Assembly (NCBI GenBank): GCA_022402535.1 | Contig: JAKRSD010000012.1 | Location: forward strand, 1-64,000 | Reading direction: 5' to 3' | DNA length: 64,000 bases | DNA from: Flavobacteriales bacterium | GTDB lineage: Bacteria; Bacteroidota; Bacteroidia; CAIKAF01 | In this document: piece by piece, positions 26,110-35,449 of the stretch | How the letters are laid out: every line of letters begins with the position of its first letter | How positions within the stretch are numbered: position 1 is the stretch's first letter | Position numbers and translations under genes: made by a program | The notes under the pieces: generated by a model | What the model saw: the letters and a program-made list of their open reading frames with translations, nothing else | Database searches by the model: none | What the model was told of the DNA's origin: nothing

Positions 26110-27093
26110 ATGATGAAAAAAATTAAATACTTGTTATTTATAACCGTTTTTGCTTCTTGCGAGAAAAACATTGATTTACCCAAAAGCGTATTACCGCAAG
26201 GTAACCTTAATAAAGTGCTTTATTCGGACTGCAGCGTTCCATTTCCAGATTTATACACCATGAACGCGGATGGAAGCGATAATATTCGTTTGACTAATTT
26301 TTCAAATTCATGTGACTTTTGTAGTGTTACGTTTGGTTCATGGAGGCAAGACGGCGGAAAAGTGGTTTTTTGCGGCACTGTCCTGGAAAACAATGCATAC
26401 AAAACCGAAATATTTACCATTAATCCCGATGGAAGCGAATTGCAACGCATAACATTTAATACATTGCATGAAAGTAATCCGTTATTTTCACCTTTTGGCG
26501 ATAAAATATATTATACCGCGGCCACAGGCGATAATTCGGTTACTCCCTATCAGATATTCACAGTAAACCCTGATGGCACTGAAGATGAACAACTTACTTT
26601 TTTCAGTAACGGAAATGATTCTTGCGCATCATTCATTACTACAATTTCACCGACTGGAGATAAAATACTTTTTAGCAGTAACAAAGACGCTTCCATCAGT
26701 TCTATGTGGGATTTATATTCCATGGATTTGCAGGGAAATGACATAATCCGAATTACCTATAATTCTGAAGATTTTGGCAGTTTAACCTTTTCGCCTGATG
26801 GAAATAAATTGGCATTTATTAGGGAAGTCAACCAAAACCCACAAATTTTCACCATAAATGCAGATTTTACTGGGTTAAGTCAGATTACTAATTTCAACTC
26901 GCCTAATTTAAACGGTATTCAACTGTATCTCAATACGGTTTCTTGGGCTCCTGATGGGACTAAAATAATATTCAGTTCAAACCTAAATGATTTGAACGAT
27001 TATGGAGAGTTTTATACTATCAATGCAGATGGCACTGATTTAACACAAATCACTAATAACGGATTATGTAAAACAAATCCCCGGTGGAGATAA
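26110..27093 (+). CDS. TolB/DPP-like beta-propeller lipoprotein
   Basis: A 327-residue protein beginning MMKKIKYLLFITVFASC, a lipoprotein signal with the lipobox FASC. The rest is a beta-propeller of repeated blades with the WD40-like core NADGS/NPDGS followed by xRIT and SPFGDKI-type strands, as in the TolB C-terminal domain; about six blades are visible. It is probably anchored in the outer or inner membrane. Such solitary TolB-like propellers act in binding or sensing, and no ligand can be inferred. The upstream ATG at 26062 is rejected because the -7 box lies downstream of it and the signal peptide starts at 26110 (an alternative ATG is at 26113). Confidence 0.8.
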   Translation: MMKKIKYLLFITVFASCEKNIDLPKSVLPQGNLNKVLYSDCSVPFPDLYTMNADGSDNIRLTNFSNSCDFCSVTFGSWRQDGGKVVFCGTVLENNAYKTEIFTINPDGSELQRITFNTLHESNPLFSPFGDKIYYTAATGDNSVTPYQIFTVNPDGTEDEQLTFFSNGNDSCASFITTISPTGDKILFSSNKDASISSMWDLYSMDLQGNDIIRITYNSEDFGSLTFSPDGNKLAFIREVNQNPQIFTINADFTGLSQITNFNSPNLNGIQLYLNTVSWAPDGTKIIFSSNLNDLNDYGEFYTINADGTDLTQITNNGLCKTNPRWR

Positions 27094-27113
27094 CTTCGTA
27101 AAACCTGTTTTTT

Positions 27114-30100
27114 CTACATATTTCGTCTGTACTGCCCTCCTACTTCAAACAGGGCTTTGGTTATCTGGCCAAGTGTGCAGTATTTTACGGCAGTCATCAG
27201 TTCATCAAACAGGTTTTCATTTTTTACCGCAGCCTGCTGTAATTTCATCAGGTGTTCCTGACTTTTATCGGCAAAAGCCGTTTGCAGGTTTTTAACCGTC
27301 TGAATCTGATTTTGCTTTTCTTCTTCGGTGGCACGGATTACTTCCGCAGGAATAATGGTGGGCGAACCCTTGGAACTCAGAAAGGTATTTACTCCGATAA
27401 TGGGATATTCTCCGGTATGCTTGAGCATTTCATAATGCAGACTTTCTTCCTGAATTCGGCTACGCTGATACATGGTTTCCATGGCACCCAGCACTCCTCC
27501 CCTTTCCGTAATCCGGTCAAACTCGGCATACACGGCTTCTTCCACCAGTTCGGTCAGTTCTTCGATAATAAAAGCACCCTGAAGCGGATTTTCGTTTTTT
27601 GCTAATCCTAATTCTTTATTGATAATCAACTGAATCGCCATGGCTCTGCGAACCGATTCTTCGGTTGGCGTGGTTATGGCTTCGTCATAAGCATTGGTAT
27701 GCAGCGAATTACAATTATCATAAATGGCATACAATGCCTGCAATGTGGTACGGATGTCATTAAAATCAATTTCCTGTGCATGGAGCGAACGTCCGGAAGT
27801 CTGAATATGATATTTCAACATCTGTGAACGTGAATCGGCACCGTATTTATCTCTGAGGGCTTTGGCCCAAATTCTTCGGGCTACTCTTCCGATTACAGAA
27901 TATTCAGGATCAACACCATTACTGAAAAAGAAAGAAAGATTCGGACCAAAGTCATTGATATCCATTCCGCGGCTCAGGTAATATTCCACATACGTGAAAC
28001 CGTTAGCCAGTGTAAACGCGAGTTGGGTTACCGGATTGGCCCCCGCTTCGGCAATGTGATATCCGCTTATGGAAACGGAATAAAAATTCCGCACTTTGTT
28101 TTTGATGAAATATTCCTGTACATCGCCCATTAACCGTAAGGCAAACTCTGTACTGAAAATGCAGGTATTCTGCGCCTGATCTTCTTTGAGAATATCTGCC
28201 TGAACCGTTCCCCGCACCGCCGAAAGCGTTTCTGCTTTGATTTTCGCATATACATCTGCAGGAAGTACCTGATCTCCAGTTACACCCAGCAACATAAGCC
28301 CGAGACCGTCGTTACCTTCAGGAATGGGGGCATTATAAACTGGACGCGGTACTCCCAATTTTTGATAAATAGCCTCTATTTTCGCATTGACTTCCGCTTC
28401 CAGCCCATTGGCTTTGATGTATATTTCGCATTGCTGGTCAATGGCCGCATTCATGAAAAAACCAAGCAACATGGGTGCAGGACCGTTAATGGTCATACTC
28501 ACCGATGTTTTGGGATCGGCCAGATTAAAGCCCGAATACAGCCGTTTGGCATCATCCAGACAACAGATACTTACTCCCGAATTTCCGATTTTACCATATA
28601 TGTCCGGTCTTACATCGGGGTCATTTCCGTATAGTGTAACCGAGTCAAACGCTGTGGATAAACGCTTGGCAGGCATACCCAACGAAACATAGTGAAAACG
28701 TTTGTTGGTGCGCTCAGGACCGCCTTCACCGGCAAACATCCGCGTTGGATCCTCGCCTTCGCGTTTGAAGGGATAAATACCCGCTGCATAAGGAAATTCT
28801 CCAGGCACATTTTCAGTCAGCGACCAGTACAATTGTTCGCCCCAATTTTTGAATTTAGGAAGCGAAACCTTGGGAATCTCAAGATGAGAAAGAGATTCGG
28901 TATGGGTTTTTATTTTGATTTCCTTGTCGCGGACTTTAAACGTGTAAAATTCACCGGTGTAGTTCGCTTTTTTGGCTTCCCATTGCTGAATGATTTCCCA
29001 ATTTTTAGGATCTAAATCCAATTTTATTCTGTCAAACTCCGCCAATAACACTTTTACGATTTCGCTATTGGTCGTATTTTCCCGGGCTTTTTGTAAGGTT
29101 TTTTCCCACTCTTCCTTTGATGTATTTAATCTAACCCCGGTAATAGATTCTATGGTTTTGGCGATTCCAAATAGTTTTTCGGCCACTTCGGCCTGTTTTA
29201 CTGCACTTTGGTTGTACTTGCGGTTGTTTTCGGTAATCTCAGAAAGATAACGCGTTCTTCCGGGGGGAATGATGAATACTTTTTCAGAAATTTCGGCGGT
29301 AAATGAAAAGTCGGAGCGGAATTCTGTTTTCCCTGTTTTTTCAACCAGTTTGTCCATTACCGCTCTGTACAACCGGTTGGTTCCCGGATCATTAAACTGG
29401 CTGGCAATGGTTCCAATCACGGGGAGAGAATCATCATCGGCTTCCCAAAGGTTATGGTTCCGTTTGTATTGTTTTTTTACATCGCGGATGGCATCTAACG
29501 CTCCCCGTTTATCGAATTTGTTAATCGCCACAATGTCTGCAAAATCAAGCATATCGATTTTTTCGAGCTGTGTGGCTGCCCCAAATTCGGGAGTCATGAT
29601 GTATAAACTGGCATCGCTATGGTCCAAAATTTCGGTGTCAGACTGCCCTATCCCTGATGTTTCCAAAATAATCAGATCAAAATGGGCTGCTTTTAAAATA
29701 TTGACGGCGTCTCCCACATATTTGCTGAGTGCCAGATTGCTTTGGCGGGTAGCCAACGAACGCATATAGACTCTGGGATTCCGAATGGCGTTCATACGGA
29801 TTCTGTCGCCCAGTAAAGCTCCTCCTGTTTTACGTTTGGATGGATCTACCGAAATAATTCCCAGGGTTTTATCTTTAAAATCAATCAAAAAACGTCGAAC
29901 CAGTTCATCCACCATACTGGATTTCCCGGCGCCTCCGGTTCCTGTAATTCCCAAAACCGGTACACCTGAATGTTCAGCGGCCGATTTAATCTGATCTAGA
30001 ATCGATTTGCTTTCCTCAGGAAAATTTTCAGCGGCTGAAATCAGACGGGCAATTACTTTGTGATTTGAAGGAGATAAGTGTTCGGTATCTCCTTCTATTT

Positions 30101-30548
30101 TATCTCCGATGGCATAATCGGCCTGCATCAGCAGGTCATTAATCATACCCTGTAAACCCATCGCTCTTCCATCGTCGGGATGATAAATTCGGGTAATACC
30201 GTATGCATGCAGTTCGTTGATTTCTTCGGGTAGTATGGTTCCCCCACCTCCTCCGAATATTTTTATCTGCGAAGCGCCTTTTTCTTTCAGCAGATCGTAC
30301 ATATATTTGAAATACTCCACATGTCCGCCCTGATAACTCGTCATAGCTATGGCATGTGCGTCTTCCTGAATGGCCGTGTTCACCACTTCTTCCACACTTC
30401 TGTCATGGCCTAAGTGTATCACTTCGGCTCCTGTAGATTGAATAATACGGCGCATGATGTTAATGGCCGCATCATGTCCGTCGAAAAGGCTTGCCGCCGT
30501 AACAATTCTGATCTTGTTTTTGGGGATATATGGTGTCGCGTTCTGCAT
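27114..30548 (-). CDS. icmF: fused isobutyryl-CoA mutase IcmF
   Basis: A 1144-residue adenosylcobalamin enzyme with the IcmF domain order. The B12-binding domain (about 1-140) has DGHD, His25 being the expected cobalt ligand. A MeaB-type G-protein chaperone domain follows, with Walker [10 protein letters not shown] (Lys209) and NKFD (343-346), then the TIM-barrel mutase domain (about 560-1144). The substrate-pocket residues are Phe605 in RMFAGEG and Gln793 in AQNTCIF; methylmalonyl-CoA mutases have Tyr and Arg there. This supports interconversion of isobutyryl-CoA and n-butyryl-CoA, linking valine and butyrate metabolism. Family members with relaxed specificity (isovaleryl/pivalyl-CoA) remain possible. 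A -7 box lies upstream. Confidence 0.95.
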   Translation of the reverse strand: MQNATPYIPKNKIRIVTAASLFDGHDAAINIMRRIIQSTGAEVIHLGHDRSVEEVVNTAIQEDAHAIAMTSYQGGHVEYFKYMYDLLKEKGASQIKIFGGGGGTILPEEINELHAYGITRIYHPDDGRAMGLQGMINDLLMQADYAIGDKIEGDTEHLSPSNHKVIARLISAAENFPEESKSILDQIKSAAEHSGVPVLGITGTGGAGKSSMVDELVRRFLIDFKDKTLGIISVDPSKRKTGGALLGDRIRMNAIRNPRVYMRSLATRQSNLALSKYVGDAVNILKAAHFDLIILETSGIGQSDTEILDHSDASLYIMTPEFGAATQLEKIDMLDFADIVAINKFDKRGALDAIRDVKKQYKRNHNLWEADDDSLPVIGTIASQFNDPGTNRLYRAVMDKLVEKTGKTEFRSDFSFTAEISEKVFIIPPGRTRYLSEITENNRKYNQSAVKQAEVAEKLFGIAKTIESITGVRLNTSKEEWEKTLQKARENTTNSEIVKVLLAEFDRIKLDLDPKNWEIIQQWEAKKANYTGEFYTFKVRDKEIKIKTHTESLSHLEIPKVSLPKFKNWGEQLYWSLTENVPGEFPYAAGIYPFKREGEDPTRMFAGEGGPERTNKRFHYVSLGMPAKRLSTAFDSVTLYGNDPDVRPDIYGKIGNSGVSICCLDDAKRLYSGFNLADPKTSVSMTINGPAPMLLGFFMNAAIDQQCEIYIKANGLEAEVNAKIEAIYQKLGVPRPVYNAPIPEGNDGLGLMLLGVTGDQVLPADVYAKIKAETLSAVRGTVQADILKEDQAQNTCIFSTEFALRLMGDVQEYFIKNKVRNFYSVSISGYHIAEAGANPVTQLAFTLANGFTYVEYYLSRGMDINDFGPNLSFFFSNGVDPEYSVIGRVARRIWAKALRDKYGADSRSQMLKYHIQTSGRSLHAQEIDFNDIRTTLQALYAIYDNCNSLHTNAYDEAITTPTEESVRRAMAIQLIINKELGLAKNENPLQGAFIIEELTELVEEAVYAEFDRITERGGVLGAMETMYQRSRIQEESLHYEMLKHTGEYPIIGVNTFLSSKGSPTIIPAEVIRATEEEKQNQIQTVKNLQTAFADKSQEHLMKLQQAAVKNENLFDELMTAVKYCTLGQITKALFEVGGQYRRNM

Positions 30549-30565
30549 ATCTGAATTTTAACGGG

Positions 30566-30573
30566 CAAATATA
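30566..30573 (-). promoter_or_regulatory. -7 promoter element for icmF
   Basis: On the reverse strand this reads TATATTTG, a full match, 17 bases before the icmF ATG at 30548. The divergent promoter of the caspase-like gene begins about 60 bases away. Confidence 0.55.
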
Positions 30574-30629
30574 GCCAAATAGGCATTGTGAGCGTATTGC
30601 TGAGATAGGATTATAAATCATGTGTAGTA

Positions 30630-30660
30630 TTGTTGCCTCCTAAATATATGTTTACATTAG
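30630..30660 (+). promoter_or_regulatory. probable promoter of the three-protease run
   Basis: TTG (30630-30632) is followed after 20 bases by TACATTAG (30653-30660), one mismatch from TAnnTTTG. The ATG of the caspase-like gene lies 17 bases beyond. No terminator or other -7 box is seen before the second and third genes, so this may drive all three. Confidence 0.45.
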
Positions 30661-30677
30661 CTCCATCGTAATCCTTT

Positions 30678-33461
30678 ATGAAACAAAGTGTAATCCGGTT
30701 GTTTTCTGTTTTTTTTCTATTTATTGTGATAGCATTGCAGATTCGTGCGCAGGAGAGCGGAACGAGTTCGGTATATGGCATCATAGTGGGTGTTTCCAAA
30801 TACTCCGATCCATCCTTTAAGCCCTTAAATTATGCGGATGACGATGCATTGTGGTTTTATAGTTTTTTAAAAAGCCAGATTGTTAAACCGGCAGACCACA
30901 GTAAAATCAAATTATTCAGAAACGATTCTGCCCGGGCTGATTTGATTTGGGCCGAAATATTCAAAATCCGTAAAAAAGCCAATCCGGGAGATACTGTGTA
31001 TTTCTATTTTTCTGGTCATGGTGATGCCGGCAATCCGGAAAATATCATGCTGATATCGCACAACGCCATTAATGGTTTATTGCAGGCCGGTGGATGTATT
31101 CCGATGAGAGACCTTAAAGATGAATTTAAAATCCTGAATGCGAAAAAAGTAAAAGTAATCCTGATAACAGATGCATGCCGGGCCAATGAAGAAGCCGATG
31201 AATTGAATAATCTTATATTCACAAATAAAATAGCCAATCAATCCTCGGGTGAGTTTCAGTTTATCTCATGCTCAAGTGACGAAAAATCATACGAAGACGC
31301 CCGCTGGGGAGGCGGACACGGGGTTTTTACTTTTCATTTGATTGAAGGTTGGCTGGGCTTAGCGGATAAAGATGATGGCGAAGTATCTCTGGGTGAATTG
31401 GTTACTTATGTGAAAGAACAGGTAAAAAAAGACACTTACGATTCCAAAAAGAAAAAATCCCTGCAAAAACCACATCACTGCTGCTCCGATCAGGAAGATT
31501 GGATTGTGGGTAAAGTGGATGAAGAAATCAAAAAGAAAATTTTGATTCAAAAGGAAATGGGAAACAACATGTATGCGGCTTTAATGCCCAACATGCGCTC
31601 CAAAAATGCCAACCTGTCTTCTATTTCAGATACGAGTATTCTCCGTATGTATCAAAAATTTTATAATGCATTGGATGATAAACGCTTTTTGTATCCCGAC
31701 ACCAACTGTGCTTACACGTATTATCTGAGATTAAAAAACTCGGGTAAAGCGGAATCCATTCTGTCGGATGTGGAAATTGACCTGGTGGCCGGGATGGCCA
31801 ATGAGGCTCAGTCTGCGATTCAGGATTTTCTGACCAGTAAGGATACTTTGCATTCCACTTCCTTTTTCAGAAATGCGGCTGCTTTAATGAATGCTTCGCT
31901 GGGTTTGATGGATACAACCGATCAGTTGTACAAAAACATGAAAGCCAGAGCCTTGTTTTTAGAAGCTGGCTCACTTATGGATTCCCAGGATAAAATGGTG
32001 CAGGCATTTTACAAATTAGACAGTTCCTTGGTTTTTGAACCGGGAGCACCCTATGTGTTTTACATGCGTGCCAAGATTTATGAGGAATTTAAATACTATA
32101 AAGAAGCCGAAGAAAACTACCTGAAAGCTATTGAATTAGCCCCAAAGTGGGTGAACCCGCTCATTGGTCTAGCCTATTTTTATAATGATAACGGAAAATT
32201 AGATAAGAGCCTTCAATACTACGAGGAAGCCCTTAAAATTCAACCTACGCCACACACATTTAATCTTATAGCCTATGCCTATTATTCGGGCGGACAGTAT
32301 GAAAAAGCCATAGAAACCTATCAAAAGGCGCTGGACAAAGATCCCAATGACATTAATGCGCTTAACGGAATGGGCGCTGCCTTGGTAAAGGTAAATCAGC
32401 AGGATTCGGCCATTGTGTATTATCTGAAAGCGTTAAGCCTCGATTCCTTTTACTATTACACATATGCCCATATCGGTGCTTACTATTATGAAAATAGTCA
32501 ATACAATAGAGCCGAAGAATGTTATGACTTTGCTACACAATTGAATCCCTCTTACAAACATGGATTCTATATGCTCGGCGAAATCTGTGAGTTAAAAAAG
32601 GACCCCTACAATGCCGTAAAAAACTATCTGGCCTGTCTTCAAATAGACCGTTACGACTCTTACGTATATTACAAAATCGGAAGTCTTCTTGCCGCTGAGA
32701 AAATGTATCGTGAAGCGTTAAACTATTACATTACACCTACTTATTATGATGATTATTACAACCCCGTTTATGTGGGTGAAACTTATTTGGAATTGGGTGT
32801 TTTGGACTCGGCGTATATGTGGCTGAAATACAGCGATGATAACTTCCCCGATCAATATAGAACCCAAAGCCTGATTGGACTTTTTTGGATGAAAAGAGAA
32901 GACTATGCAAGTGCGCTACCGGCATTTCACAAATCTTCCGAGCTAAAGCCGGATTATGAATACAATTATTTTTCTCTGGCTATATCGCATTACTATCTCA
33001 CGAATATTGATTCTGCCATTTATTACTATGAAAAAACAATTACCCTGAACCCTTCATACCTTGAAGTGTATCCTTACCTGTGGTCAATTTATATGTATGA
33101 AAAGACGGATTATCCAAAGGCGTTGGGCGTTTTAAATAGAGGGCTAAAAGAGTTTCCTGAAAACGAAAATCTTTTATATTACAATGCATTCCACTATCTG
33201 CTGACCGGTGAATCGGAAAAGGCTTTAGTAGAAGCAGAAAAAACAATACGGTTAAATCCGGACAACGGCAGAAATTATTTTGGAAAAGCCATGATTCTGG
33301 CAAGTTTAAATAGAGAAAATGAATCAATTGAAATGCTTGAAAAAGCAATAAAAACTGGATTGAAAATAACCCATGAAGATTTAGAGGTAGAATATTTTAA
33401 TTCCATCCGATCAGATAAAAGATTCAAAAAGTTAGTCAACAATCTCTCAAAAAGTAAATAA
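30678..33461 (+). CDS. exported caspase-like (C14) protease with TPR array
   Basis: A 927-residue protein. A signal peptide ends near residue 24 (IRAQ). The caspase-fold domain (about 33-270) starts with YGIIVGVSKY and has the catalytic dyad His114 (FSGHGD) and Cys167 (TDACRAN), plus the late GVFTFHLIEGW segment. A helical linker and a long tetratricopeptide array (about 440-925) follow, with many units of the pattern YxxALxxxP, for instance near AIETYQKALDKDPN. Caspase-like enzymes in bacteria cleave after basic or acidic residues and are linked to regulated proteolysis or cell death. The signal peptide places this one in the envelope. First gene of a tight run with two other proteases; 19 bases to the next gene. 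Confidence 0.9.
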   Translation: MKQSVIRLFSVFFLFIVIALQIRAQESGTSSVYGIIVGVSKYSDPSFKPLNYADDDALWFYSFLKSQIVKPADHSKIKLFRNDSARADLIWAEIFKIRKKANPGDTVYFYFSGHGDAGNPENIMLISHNAINGLLQAGGCIPMRDLKDEFKILNAKKVKVILITDACRANEEADELNNLIFTNKIANQSSGEFQFISCSSDEKSYEDARWGGGHGVFTFHLIEGWLGLADKDDGEVSLGELVTYVKEQVKKDTYDSKKKKSLQKPHHCCSDQEDWIVGKVDEEIKKKILIQKEMGNNMYAALMPNMRSKNANLSSISDTSILRMYQKFYNALDDKRFLYPDTNCAYTYYLRLKNSGKAESILSDVEIDLVAGMANEAQSAIQDFLTSKDTLHSTSFFRNAAALMNASLGLMDTTDQLYKNMKARALFLEAGSLMDSQDKMVQAFYKLDSSLVFEPGAPYVFYMRAKIYEEFKYYKEAEENYLKAIELAPKWVNPLIGLAYFYNDNGKLDKSLQYYEEALKIQPTPHTFNLIAYAYYSGGQYEKAIETYQKALDKDPNDINALNGMGAALVKVNQQDSAIVYYLKALSLDSFYYYTYAHIGAYYYENSQYNRAEECYDFATQLNPSYKHGFYMLGEICELKKDPYNAVKNYLACLQIDRYDSYVYYKIGSLLAAEKMYREALNYYITPTYYDDYYNPVYVGETYLELGVLDSAYMWLKYSDDNFPDQYRTQSLIGLFWMKREDYASALPAFHKSSELKPDYEYNYFSLAISHYYLTNIDSAIYYYEKTITLNPSYLEVYPYLWSIYMYEKTDYPKALGVLNRGLKEFPENENLLYYNAFHYLLTGESEKALVEAEKTIRLNPDNGRNYFGKAMILASLNRENESIEMLEKAIKTGLKITHEDLEVEYFNSIRSDKRFKKLVNNLSKSK

Positions 33462-33480
33462 AAATTTAAACGTAATACCT

Positions 33481-35442
33481 ATGAAGAATTTAAAAAACTA
33501 TATGCTGACAATCGGATTGTTTGCATATTTTATTCCACTGAGTTATGCTCAGTTTGGAACGGGAGCCGTTATAGAACCCGGGAAATTAAGCAAACTGAAT
33601 TCGCCCGATAAAGGCGGGTTGGGGTTTTCTGCGCAGATTCCAGCCACTTTTTCGTTGAAATCATTTGCACCGTATGTAAAATCGCAAGGAATCTACCCTT
33701 CCTGTTCGGGCTGGGCTGTGGCGTATCAGGCATTGAGTATTCAATATGCCAGAGCCAACAACATTACCAATAAAAATCATATTACGGCGAATGCATTCTG
33801 TCCTTATTTTGTGTACAACAAAATCAAGCCCGAAATCAAAAACTGTTCAGGTGGAAAACCGGCCGATGAAATGATTTTTCTGATGATAGATGAAGGCGCC
33901 AAGAGATTTTATCTCCCTCTGATGGGATGTGGAACAAACGTTTCCAATGAATTTTCGGAATCGGCCAAAAATCACCGTATCAAAGATGGATACCGATTAT
34001 TTGACTGGCCTGCGGATATTAAAATCTATAACAATGATTTAGGTGATGCTTTTAAACGATACTTTGCCGCAAAACCACCCAAAGACCTCAAAATGGTTAA
34101 AGAATTTGTTGCCTCCGGATATCCGGTGATTTTTGCGGCAGCATTGCCAACATCCTTTTATTCTGTATCTGGCGATATATGGGAACCCACAGCTGCCGAA
34201 AAAGCAAATCCAGCTGCAGCCATTATGGATAATACAGGCGCACACAGACTACATGCCATGACTATTGTAGGATATGACGACGCAAAATACGGCGGCGCTT
34301 TTGAAGTTATGAATTCATGGTCAGAAAACTGGGGAAACAAAGGGTTTTTCTGGATACGGTATGAAGATTTTTCCACGTATGCATATAGCGCATTAGCCAT
34401 GGAACTTTATCCGGTAGATCCGCTTTCATTAACGAAAACCGGATGTGTTTGGGGAGATTGTAATAATGGATACGGATTTTTTAGAAGTGCCAATAAACAT
34501 ACTTACGAAGGATATTTTAAAAACGGGGTTTACAACGGCTATGGCATTTATACCTGGCCCACGGGAGCCGCTTATGCCGGTATGTGGAAAGAAGGAAAAC
34601 GGGAAGGTGAAGCCACACAATACTACCCTGACGGAGAATTTGGGCAATGTATTTACAGTGCTGATAAGGTGCTGAGCGGTTACACGCAATTTAAAACTGC
34701 CTCTGGCGATGAATACAAGGGAACCATTAAAAACGGGTTGATTCACGGCTGGGGTACTTACCAGTTTGTGAGTGGTGATAAATACACCGGTTTTATTGAC
34801 AACGGTAAATTTCAAGGACTTGGAAAATATATGTGGGCTAACGGTACCGTGTATATGGGCTATTGGGAAAACGGGAAACGAAACGGGAAAGGTATGCTGA
34901 TTACTCCCGATAAAAAAGCCATGGCTGGGGACTGGGTGAACGAAACCTTTATCTCGGGAAAATCTTTTGGGTTTGCTTCTGAAGCGGAAGCCCCTACTCC
35001 ATCACTTGAGTTAAAATCCAGTGTGTATCTCTCTGCAGATTGTATTTCGGGCAATTGCCTGAATGGAAACGGAAGCCGCAATATGGGCAATGGAACCAAA
35101 TATGAAGGCGATTTTACGGACGGTCTTGAAGATGGCCGTGGTATGCGCACATATACCGATGGAGTGTATGATGGTATGTGGAAACAGGGAAACAAAAATG
35201 GTATAGGAATACTCAAACTTAACAGCGGCACCAACATCATTGCCGAATTTAAAAAAGATAAAGTGGATGGTTATGCCTTTTTCTATGATAATGCGGGAAA
35301 AATGTTTGTGGATATTTTTAATAATGGCGCAAGAATTTCACGCCTAGCCATGTCAGATCCCACCGCATCTACAGGCACGGGAATACAAGCCATGCAAAAA
35401 ACATTTTTAGGACCGGATCTTACCGAAAAACCAAGCCGTTGA
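33481..35442 (+). CDS. exported papain-like (C1) protease with MORN repeats
   Basis: A 653-residue protein. The signal peptide ends near residue 23 (SYAQ). The papain-like domain (about 50-310) has Gln69, Cys75 in YPSCSGWAVAY, His258 in LHAMTIVGYDD and Asn278 in NSWSENWG, a complete C1 catalytic set in the CxGWA variant. From about residue 320 there are two MORN arrays with cores such as YEGYFKNG and YNGYG, each headed by a C-x4-C element (Cys322/327 and Cys521/526) followed by NGxG. MORN repeats bind membranes or proteins, mainly known in eukaryotes. Second gene of the protease run; 7 bases to the next gene. Substrate unknown. Confidence 0.88.
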   Translation: MKNLKNYMLTIGLFAYFIPLSYAQFGTGAVIEPGKLSKLNSPDKGGLGFSAQIPATFSLKSFAPYVKSQGIYPSCSGWAVAYQALSIQYARANNITNKNHITANAFCPYFVYNKIKPEIKNCSGGKPADEMIFLMIDEGAKRFYLPLMGCGTNVSNEFSESAKNHRIKDGYRLFDWPADIKIYNNDLGDAFKRYFAAKPPKDLKMVKEFVASGYPVIFAAALPTSFYSVSGDIWEPTAAEKANPAAAIMDNTGAHRLHAMTIVGYDDAKYGGAFEVMNSWSENWGNKGFFWIRYEDFSTYAYSALAMELYPVDPLSLTKTGCVWGDCNNGYGFFRSANKHTYEGYFKNGVYNGYGIYTWPTGAAYAGMWKEGKREGEATQYYPDGEFGQCIYSADKVLSGYTQFKTASGDEYKGTIKNGLIHGWGTYQFVSGDKYTGFIDNGKFQGLGKYMWANGTVYMGYWENGKRNGKGMLITPDKKAMAGDWVNETFISGKSFGFASEAEAPTPSLELKSSVYLSADCISGNCLNGNGSRNMGNGTKYEGDFTDGLEDGRGMRTYTDGVYDGMWKQGNKNGIGILKLNSGTNIIAEFKKDKVDGYAFFYDNAGKMFVDIFNNGARISRLAMSDPTASTGTGIQAMQKTFLGPDLTEKPSR

Positions 35443-35449
35443 TTTTTTC

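Noticed and set aside
26220-26450. reverse-strand open frames inside the TolB-like gene and similar frames across most genes
   Set aside because: They are shadows of strongly coding forward genes, without a signal peptide, motif or promoter of their own.
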